From assembly GCA_016292785.1 (NCBI GenBank), contig JAEDFL010000036.1, positions 1 to 18,135 on the forward strand: DNA of 18,135 bases, written 5' to 3'. Of the stretch, positions 13,580-18,135 are shown piece by piece. Made by a program: the position numbers and the translations under genes. The notes beneath the pieces were generated by a model, which saw only the letters and a list, made by a program, of their open reading frames with translations, was not told where the DNA came from and made no database searches. Positions within the stretch are counted from its first letter, which is position 1. Every line of letters begins with the position of its first letter. Source of the stretch: Clostridiaceae bacterium (lineage in GTDB: Bacteria; Bacillota; Clostridia; Oscillospirales; Acutalibacteraceae).

Positions 13580-13679
13580 AAGCAAATCCGCACATCACGT
13601 TATTCACGTCATTTTGCATTATTTGCAAAAACAGCGACTCGCGCGATATGCGGATAGTTTTAATTATTTGCCGTAGCAC

Positions 13680-14480
13680 TCATTCGTTCTCATCTGTCGG
13701 AATACCGAAATAAAGCTGTAACGCTCTCTCAGCGTCATTGCTGTTTCTGGTATATTTAATATCGGAAATATCAAACAGAATACAGCCGCAATGTCCTTTG
13801 AAGGTCGGAAAGCAAATCACCTTTAAATATGTGTCGATCTCCGGGCTGTAGTCGATTATCTCGAGCGTTTCCCCGTAAAGCGTGGCTCGCTCATAGCTCT
13901 GAAGCCATTTCTGATCCATATTTTTGAAAAGACTGCCAAAAGAGCTTCCGATAAGATTTTCAAGCGGAGTTTTTTCAAGCTTTGCAAGGGCAAGATTTCC
14001 GTACCTGAAAATCCAGTCAACAGCGTGGTGCTCCTCATCGAATATCATTTCGATATCCGTAAACGCAAACGGCATATTCTCAAAGCTGATGTAATGCTTC
14101 CGGTATTCCTCCACGGTGACCGGAATACCGTCCTTTGCAAAGCTGTTTATGATATTCCTCTGATTTAAACGGAATTGCTCAATAATAAGGTTTTTCTTTC
14201 GTATTGTGTATATCAAAGACTCGCCGTTGTTGAGGATAATTTTATCAGTTATTTCATGTATCGCAATCGCCGAAACAAGACAGCCCCTGTTAATCTTTAT
14301 AAAGCCCTCGCCGAGCTCTTTCTCAAGCTGTGAAATCGTCATTCTTGTTTCAAATATCTTGCCGCCCGATACATGTATCTCGGCAACCTTCTTTATCATA
14401 ACGACATAAAGTATCGTGCTGATACCCAATACAATCTTTTTTCCGTTTGAAATAATAGTTATATATTTTGATTCCTTCAA
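13680..14480 (-). CDS. LytTR-PAS transcriptional regulator
   Basis: A 266-residue protein with an N-terminal LytTR DNA-binding domain (about 5-100, with the family stretches VAEIHVSGGKIFETRMTISQ, the EGFIKINRGCLVS strand and NGESL) and a C-terminal PAS-like domain (about 140-245, ending GCILFDISDIKYTR). There is no response-regulator receiver domain and no membrane segment. The order is reversed compared with most LytTR response regulators, so it is probably a one-component sensor that reads a cytoplasmic signal. The start is the TTG at 14480, because GGAGGT lies seven bases upstream; an in-frame TTG at 14507 is before that site. It lies just upstream of an operon whose promoter bears LytTR-spaced repeats, so it likely controls that operon. 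Confidence 0.87.
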   Translation of the reverse strand: MKESKYITIISNGKKIVLGISTILYVVMIKKVAEIHVSGGKIFETRMTISQLEKELGEGFIKINRGCLVSAIAIHEITDKIILNNGESLIYTIRKKNLIIEQFRLNQRNIINSFAKDGIPVTVEEYRKHYISFENMPFAFTDIEMIFDEEHHAVDWIFRYGNLALAKLEKTPLENLIGSSFGSLFKNMDQKWLQSYERATLYGETLEIIDYSPEIDTYLKVICFPTFKGHCGCILFDISDIKYTRNSNDAERALQLYFGIPTDENE

Positions 14481-14493
14481 AGCAGGTACCTCC

Positions 14494-14786
14494 GGCAGAA
14501 ATATCAATCAGCAAAACAATAAGTATTTAATCGGATATCAAGAAACAAAACCGTTAAACCATACCGTAAATCCGTAATAATTTCGGTTTGCAGAATCCGG
14601 AAAACGTTATATATGCGTTTGCGGCCTATTTTACTATGAAAGAGGTTGGTAAACCGGCATAGTTCAAAATAAGTCGCAAATCGGATTTATTCGTTTTATC
14701 CACACTTTACCGTTTTTACGATTTTTCATGCGGCATTGTGTGAAAATTGATGTAATAACTTCAAGGATTAAATGAAAGCATTGTTT
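14494..14786. other. AT-rich intergenic stretch without a recognised gene
   Basis: About 300 bp between the metG fragment and the ribosome binding site of the regulator gene. I see no coding sequence or RNA gene. Short GC islets recur: CCGTAA twice at 14564-14577, and AAACCG/CGGTTT flank 14549-14588 as an inverted repeat. A weak minus-strand promoter (TTGTTT, 17 bp, TACTTA) lies in front of the regulator gene. No clear terminator follows the metG fragment. Confidence 0.4.
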
Positions 14787-15278
14787 TTAGTAGAGCTTTG
14801 CACCGGCAGGAATGTGATCGTCCACCATAAGAAGATGAAGCTTTTCCTCGCCCTCCTCCTCGTGTACTGCCGAAATCAGCATACCGCAGGAGTCAATGCC
14901 CATCATATTTCTCGGCGGAAGATTTACTATTGCGATAGCCGTCTTGCCGATAAGCTCCTCAGGCTCATAATAGGCGTGGATACCGCTGAGGATAGTTCTG
15001 TCCTCGCCCGTTCCGTCATCAAGAGTGAACTGAAGAAGCTTCTTGCTCTTTTTAACAGCTACACAATCCTTGATCTTGACAGCACGGAAATCGGACTTTG
15101 AGAAAGTTTCAAAGTCAACCGTATCCTTGAAAAGCGGCTCAATCTCCACCTTTGAGAAATCTATCTCAACCGGTGCGGTCTCCTCAACGGGAGCGTCTTC
15201 CGAAACAGCCTGAACAGGCTTGTCAAATTTCTTGTCCGACTCAAGCGGTTTCATGGTCGGGACGAAATGGTACATCAT
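14787..15278 (-). CDS. metG: C-terminal tRNA-binding domain of methionyl-tRNA synthetase (severed 3' part of metG)
   Basis: Up to 163 residues. Residues about 54-163 are the OB-fold EMAP-II/Trbp111-like domain found at the C-terminus of dimeric bacterial MetRS (SKSDFRAVKIKDC, then LDDGTGEDRTILSGI, NLPPRNMMGIDSCGM and IPAGAKLY at the end). Residues about 14-53 match the acidic linker that joins it to the catalytic part. The catalytic core (HIGH, KMSKS and anticodon-binding regions, about 500 residues) is absent: upstream lie an integrase gene and a mobile element. The first about 12 codons probably come from element DNA. There is no good ribosome binding site before the ATG at 15278, so expression is doubtful. 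A free-standing Trbp111 protein is less likely because of the linker. Confidence 0.85.
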   Translation of the reverse strand: MMYHFVPTMKPLESDKKFDKPVQAVSEDAPVEETAPVEIDFSKVEIEPLFKDTVDFETFSKSDFRAVKIKDCVAVKKSKKLLQFTLDDGTGEDRTILSGIHAYYEPEELIGKTAIAIVNLPPRNMMGIDSCGMLISAVHEEEGEEKLHLLMVDDHIPAGAKLY

Positions 15279-15333
15279 TCACTTGCTGTTCTATCATCTG
15301 CCAAGTTCTACTGATATGTTGTTTGAAGCCCAT
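15241..15333 (-). CDS. Possible 30-codon ORF crossing the element-metG junction
   Basis: Starts at ATG 15333 with AGGAAAG seven bases upstream and ends at TGA 15241-15243, in a different frame from the metG fragment it overlaps. The product begins MGFKQHISRTWQMIEQQ and ends VPFRPDHETA. The composition looks protein-like but it is very short and I do not recognise it. If real, it places the element boundary near or below 15243. Confidence 0.35.
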   Translation of the reverse strand: MGFKQHISRTWQMIEQQVNDVPFRPDHETA

Positions 15334-15434
15334 TTTTAGACTTTCCTATCTCCTAAACGTACACCCTCGGAGCAGCATTATTTGTAGAAATTGGTGTAAA
15401 TGATGTAAATCTAATGCCCACGAAAACGAGCAGT

Positions 15435-16694
15435 TTATAATACTTCATTCGCCTTATTATACTCATTTTTGAAGTACGAGTCAAGACCTTCAAATTCAGA
15501 CCTCCTTAACTCCTTCGTCACATCGGTATAAATATTAAGGGTTGTAGAAATATCTTTGTGTCCAAGCGTATCCTGGATAACCTTTACATTAACCCCTGCT
15601 TCACACATTCTTGTCGTGAATGTATGCCTTAATGAGTGGCAGCTAAAATGCGGAAGCAAAACCTTTGCATTTTCATCTTTCAAAAGCTGTTCATCATTGC
15701 AGTCACGGATAATACGACGGATTGCTTTGTTAAGGGTTGCCTGATGTTGCGGTTGTCCAAAACGGTTAAGAAAGATAAAATCAGTATATCCGTCTACAAC
15801 AGCTTCACAATGAATATCAAGAAGCTCCTGTCTTTCTTTTTCCATAAGGAATGCTTCTTTGACGAAATCCAACATCGGGACTTGGCGTTTGCCAGCCGGC
15901 GTTTTCGTGGTATTGATATTAAAATAGCAGCCACGCTTACTACCGTCGGTTCTATGGTCATAATATACCAGCGTATGATTAACATTGATAATTCCTTCGT
16001 CCAAATCAATGTCGCACCATCTGAGACCCGTTGCTTCACCAACACGAAGTCCCGTTCCAACCAACACCGCAAAAATTGGATACCACAAACTTGCAGACGG
16101 TGTATTCTTCAGATAGCTCAAAAATAATTCCTGTTCCGGTCTCGTTAAGGCTCTGCGTTTCTCCGTTTGAAAACAATGGGACTGCTTTAACTCTTTCAGC
16201 ACATTATTGGAAGGGTTATTTCTGAGATAATCATCATCAACTGCCATATCCAAAATCTGATGAAGAACCGTATGGATATTGTCAATAGTCGCCGGTTTTA
16301 GATGTCTTTCATCTGCAAGGTAATTATAGAACCTTTTAATATCTGTCTTTTTCAAAGAAGATACCGTCTTTGAGCCAATTTGATTACGAACGAATGTCTC
16401 ATACATATACTTATAGTTTTCAAAGGTATTGTTTTTAAGACCTCGTTTCAAGTCTTTCCAAAGCTCATACATATCATTGAGGGTAGTATATCGAGCTTCT
16501 GCCTTTATGCCGTCTTTTTTATCTTTTTCAATCTGCTCCTCTTTGTAGCGAAGCTCATCGAGTGTCTTGGCATATACATAACGCCTTTTGCGATTTGCAT
16601 CCGTCCAACTATAATGATATGTACCGTCTGCACGTTGTGATTCTCCTGTACGGAGAACCACTCTTGATTTATCTCGTCTTTTTGTCTTTGCCAT
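15435..16694 (-). CDS. int: Tyrosine site-specific integrase (Tn916 Int-like)
   Basis: A 419-residue tyrosine recombinase. It has an N-terminal AP2-like arm-DNA-binding domain (about 10-55, RTGESQRADGTYHYSW), a SAM-like core-binding domain (about 70-160) and the catalytic domain (about 180-405). Catalytic residues: R217 (GTGLRVGE), K264 (TKTPAGKRQVP), H353 and R356 (SCHSLRHTF), H379 (LGHKD) and the nucleophile Y389 (NIYTD). The complete set suggests an active enzyme. The length and domain order match Tn916 Int (about 405). Start supported by GGAGG nine bases upstream. It comes last after a run of excisionase-like genes and lies next to the probable attachment site, where TGTAAAT repeats (15395-15401 and 15404-15410) could be arm-binding sites. 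Confidence 0.96.
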   Translation of the reverse strand: MAKTKRRDKSRVVLRTGESQRADGTYHYSWTDANRKRRYVYAKTLDELRYKEEQIEKDKKDGIKAEARYTTLNDMYELWKDLKRGLKNNTFENYKYMYETFVRNQIGSKTVSSLKKTDIKRFYNYLADERHLKPATIDNIHTVLHQILDMAVDDDYLRNNPSNNVLKELKQSHCFQTEKRRALTRPEQELFLSYLKNTPSASLWYPIFAVLVGTGLRVGEATGLRWCDIDLDEGIINVNHTLVYYDHRTDGSKRGCYFNINTTKTPAGKRQVPMLDFVKEAFLMEKERQELLDIHCEAVVDGYTDFIFLNRFGQPQHQATLNKAIRRIIRDCNDEQLLKDENAKVLLPHFSCHSLRHTFTTRMCEAGVNVKVIQDTLGHKDISTTLNIYTDVTKELRRSEFEGLDSYFKNEYNKANEVL

Positions 16695-16706
16695 TTTATT
16701 TTCCTC

Positions 16707-16958
16707 CTAAACCTTTTCCGCTTTATCCATATAAGCGTCAAACTTTTCTCTTGCTATCAAAATCTGTGTACCATTTGCAATAGCAAACGGACACCCTTTT
16801 GCCAATGCCATTTTTCTCAGCCTTCTAATACCAATTCCGGAATATGCGGCTGCTTCATCACAAGTAAGGACTTTTCGTTCCCATAGTGGTAAATCATTTT
16901 TTCTTTCATCAATCTGCCTTCTGTAAGCAGTGATTTCTTCACTAATAACTCTTAACAC
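16707..16958 (-). CDS. xis: Excisionase (Tn916 Xis-like), copy 1
   Basis: An 83-residue winged-helix protein like Tn916 Xis: a short N-terminal part, then LPLWERKVLTCDEAAAYSGIG, RRLRKMA and a C-terminal ILIAREKFDAYMD recognition segment. Xis proteins bend DNA at the element ends and turn the integrase reaction toward excision. Starts with GTG at 16958, with GGAGGT nine bases upstream. It lies 12 bp before int. Of the five related proteins in this region it is the most divergent and the closest to canonical Xis, so it is the likeliest true directionality factor. Confidence 0.88.
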   Translation of the reverse strand: MLRVISEEITAYRRQIDERKNDLPLWERKVLTCDEAAAYSGIGIRRLRKMALAKGCPFAIANGTQILIAREKFDAYMDKAEKV

Positions 16959-16970
16959 CTAAAGCACCTC

Positions 16971-17204
16971 CTATATCGACGAAAGGTTTTCCAAATAATT
17001 CTCGAACTTTTTTCGCTTTATCATCGTTCTGTGTCCGACTTTTAATACAAAGTCACAGTCATCTTCCTGCGTGAGAGAATATATCGTGTCTCTTCCAAGT
17101 CCTGTGTACCCACTGGCTTCTTCTACTGAGATATTCTGTCTGTGCCATAAAGGTACTTCTGAACTCCTGCTTCTAAAATGCTCTGCCGTTTCTTTATTGT
17201 CCAT
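16971..17204 (-). CDS. Excisionase-like helix-turn-helix protein, copy 2
   Basis: A 77-residue relative of Xis: VPLWHRQNISVEEASGYTGL, GRDTIYSLT, then a TMIKRKKFENYLENLSSI end. The start at 17204 is chosen because GGAGGT lies seven bases upstream; an in-frame GTG three codons earlier overlaps that site. It is separated from copies 1 and 3 by 12 and 15 bp, so they are one transcript. It keeps the SI C-terminus shared by copies 2 to 5. Role could be excision control or regulation of element genes; not known. Confidence 0.8.
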   Translation of the reverse strand: MDNKETAEHFRSRSSEVPLWHRQNISVEEASGYTGLGRDTIYSLTQEDDCDFVLKVGHRTMIKRKKFENYLENLSSI

Positions 17205-17219
17205 TACTAACACCTCCCA

Positions 17220-17432
17220 TCATATTGAGTAGCATTTTTCAATGTACTCATCAAAAACCCTTCTCTTAATCATTCGGCGATTGCCAATCCATAAAACGAA
17301 AGGACAATCTTCCGGATTTGTAAGTTCGTATAACTTGTCTCTGCCGATTCCCGTATATACAGACGCTTCTTCTATCGAAAGAAAAGGCTTTTCATACAAC
17401 GGAATTTCAAACTGCTTTTTATTCTCTGCCAT
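17220..17432 (-). CDS. Excisionase-like helix-turn-helix protein, copy 3
   Basis: A 70-residue member of the same array: IPLYEKPFLSIEEASVYTGI, GRDKLYELTNPEDCPFVLW, RRMIKRRVFDEYIEKCYSI. The start at 17432 has GGAGG eight bases upstream; an in-frame ATG at 17447 would contain this site. Compared with copy 2 it has the CPFV(L/I)W-x-G-x-RR core that copies 4 and 5 also have. Confidence 0.8.
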   Translation of the reverse strand: MAENKKQFEIPLYEKPFLSIEEASVYTGIGRDKLYELTNPEDCPFVLWIGNRRMIKRRVFDEYIEKCYSI

Positions 17433-17453
17433 TTCTATTTCCTCCATTCCTAC

Positions 17454-17687
17454 CTAAATCGAATACTGCTTTTCAAGAAATCGTTCAAACGCAGTTCTCT
17501 TAATAACTCTCCTTGAACCTATCCAAATAACAAATGGGCAGTTTTCTTTTTCTGTCAATTCATATATCTTGTTGCTGCCTATTCCAAAATACTCGGTAGC
17601 CTCTGCCACAGACAGTATGGGTCTGTGCCATAAAGGAACATCATACTTATATTTATTCCTGACTCTTGTTGCTCTTTTTTCCGACAT
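17454..17687 (-). CDS. Excisionase-like helix-turn-helix protein, copy 4
   Basis: A 77-residue member of the array with a basic N-terminus (SEKRATRVRNKYKYD) followed by VPLWHRPILSVAEATEYFGI, GSNKIYELTEKENCPFVIW and RRVIKRTAFERFLEKQYSI. The start is fixed by AAGGAGGT seven bases before 17687; the open frame extends further upstream across a terminator hairpin but without initiation signals. It is the first gene after that terminator, and appears most similar to copy 5. Confidence 0.8.
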   Translation of the reverse strand: MSEKRATRVRNKYKYDVPLWHRPILSVAEATEYFGIGSNKIYELTEKENCPFVIWIGSRRVIKRTAFERFLEKQYSI

Positions 17688-17734
17688 CTCTATGACCTCC
17701 TTGCCGTTTCTGCCATAAAGGATACTGGAAAAAT

Positions 17735-17775
17735 TGCGATGAGCCAATGATGCGAATTGACTCATCGCATACTTG
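17735..17775 (-). terminator. Intrinsic terminator between array copies 5 and 4
   Basis: TGCGATGAG (plus 17735-17743) pairs with CTCATCGCA (17761-17769); inside, CAAT (17745-17748) pairs with ATTG (17756-17759) across one mismatch, loop of 7 nt. On the minus strand the stem is followed by ATTTTTCC (17734-17727), the layout of a Rho-independent terminator. It follows copy 5 and precedes copy 4, whose start is about 48 nt further on. Confidence 0.8.
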
Positions 17776-17784
17776 ACATTTAGG

Positions 17785-18006
17785 CTAAATTGAGTATTGC
17801 CTTTCAAGATACTCAACAAATGATTTTCTTTTAATCACCCTTCGTGTCCCTACCCAAATTACAAAGGGGCAATTTTCCATTGTGGTCAACTCATACAATT
17901 TGGTTCTGCCTATTCCTGAATAAGCTGTCGCTTCGTCAACGGAAATAATAGGTCTGTGATAAATCGGAATATCATATTTGAACTTGTTCCTGATTTGTTT
18001 AGACAT
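17785..18006 (-). CDS. Excisionase-like helix-turn-helix protein, copy 5
   Basis: A 74-residue member of the array: basic MSKQIRNKFKYD, then IPIYHRPIISVDEATAYSGI, GRTKLYELTTMENCPFVIW and RRVIKRKSFVEYLERQYSI. The start at 18006 has AAGGGGTG upstream. Its ATG overlaps the stop codon of the preceding partial gene by 8 bases, suggesting translational coupling. The open frame continues to the window edge, but that extension is in a different frame from the gene that appears to be real there. A terminator follows it. Confidence 0.8.
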   Translation of the reverse strand: MSKQIRNKFKYDIPIYHRPIISVDEATAYSGIGRTKLYELTTMENCPFVIWVGTRRVIKRKSFVEYLERQYSI

Positions 18007-18135
18007 TCCTGCACCCCTTTCCTTTGACCGAGGTGCGTTTGTCATAAACGATATAATCCCAACCGCTGTTATTACACTTGTCGCAGTGGTCTTTGCTTTT
18101 AGCAAAAGGGTCAAGACGCCTGACAATATAATTTG
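17999..18135 (-). CDS. C-terminus of an unidentified protein with a CxxC motif (partial, runs off the window)
   Basis: The minus strand encodes 44 whole codons from the window edge to TAA at 17999-18001. The product reads NYIVRRLDPFAKSKDHCDKC, then NNSGWDYIVYDKRTSVKGKG and ends CRNV. CDKC-x4-W with a later Cys resembles a small zinc-binding segment. The stop overlaps the start of Xis-like copy 5 as ATGTCTAA, a typical coupled junction, which supports this frame over the hydrophobic alternative frame. I cannot name the protein; a replication or regulatory protein of the element is possible. Confidence 0.6.
   Translation of the reverse strand, partial: NYIVRRLDPFAKSKDHCDKCNNSGWDYIVYDKRTSVKGKGCRNV

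Larger units (their letters stand above)
15244..18135. mobile_element. End of an integrated mobile element (Tn916-like integration module)
   Basis: From near the metG break to the window edge: a tyrosine integrase, an Xis and four Xis-like paralogues, all on the minus strand, and a partial gene. The order xis then int at one end is that of Tn916-family integrative conjugative elements. The boundary on the metG side is inferred from where MetRS-like protein sequence stops making sense (about 15235-15250), not from a seen repeat. The other end is outside the window. Confidence 0.75.

Noticed and set aside
13612..13630. TTTTGCA/TGCAAAA hairpin as terminator of the LytTR-PAS gene
   Set aside because: AT-rich 7-bp stem with no following T-tract on the minus strand; not convincing as a terminator.
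14772..15101. Plus-strand 109-codon ORF over the metG fragment
   Set aside because: Opposite-strand shadow of the MetRS C-terminal domain.
17688..17819. N-terminal extension of Xis-like copy 4 (44 extra codons)
   Set aside because: It would run across the terminator hairpin and into copy 5; the strong AAGGAGGT before 17687 marks the real start.

Overview
The window looks like the chromosome of an anaerobic, low-to-mid GC Gram-positive bacterium of the class Clostridia, probably a gut Oscillospiraceae/Ruminococcaceae-type species. Reasons: strong AGGAGG-type ribosome binding sites, occasional TTG/GTG starts, near-consensus sigma-A promoters with 17-bp spacers, a rubrerythrin plus superoxide reductase pair (oxygen defence of anaerobes), and the Firmicutes arrangement rplU-prp-rpmA, in which L27 carries an N-terminal extension removed by Prp. 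The species is not determined.

Layout. (1) 244-1569: a hemolysin III/TrhA membrane protein converges on a membrane-anchored XRE regulator, with a shared hairpin terminator. (2) 1670-2742: a consensus promoter and a structured leader drive rubrerythrin and desulfoferrodoxin. (3) 2857-4065: an M20 amidohydrolase, ended by a bidirectional terminator. (4) 4128-5168, minus strand: rplU-prp-rpmA behind a structured leader that resembles an L21 autoregulatory leader. (5) 5207-6163: a HAD phosphatase and a small two-helix membrane protein. (6) 6180-10233: a polar amino acid ABC transporter (lipoprotein, permease, ATPase) followed closely by a secreted LCAT-like alpha/beta hydrolase. (7) 10281-11792, minus strand: a GNAT acetyltransferase and an EamA transporter. 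The terminator region beyond the EamA gene holds a degenerate 7-bp tandem repeat. (8) 11887-14493, minus strand: a surface-protein operon (membrane-anchored protein, secreted beta-rich protein, small PPKTG wall-anchor protein). Its promoter has two AAACGACAT direct repeats exactly 21 bp apart just upstream of the -35 box, and a LytTR-PAS regulator is encoded next door. This looks like a compact surface locus under its own LytTR activator.

(9) 14787-18135, minus strand: the junction with an integrated mobile element. Only the C-terminal tRNA-binding domain of methionyl-tRNA synthetase (metG) is present on the host side. Where the catalytic core should be there is instead a Tn916-type tyrosine integrase, an Xis, and four more Xis-like helix-turn-helix paralogues in tandem. 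A 14-bp terminator hairpin separates the first paralogue from the rest. The C-terminus of a further Cys-motif protein overlaps the first paralogue at the window edge. The element appears to have inserted in metG at the boundary between the catalytic core and the dispensable C-terminal domain. The other end of the element and the rest of metG lie outside the window.

The most interesting items are the metG split, the five-copy excisionase-like array with an internal terminator, and the LytTR-controlled surface locus. All functional assignments come from reading motifs; no database search was possible.
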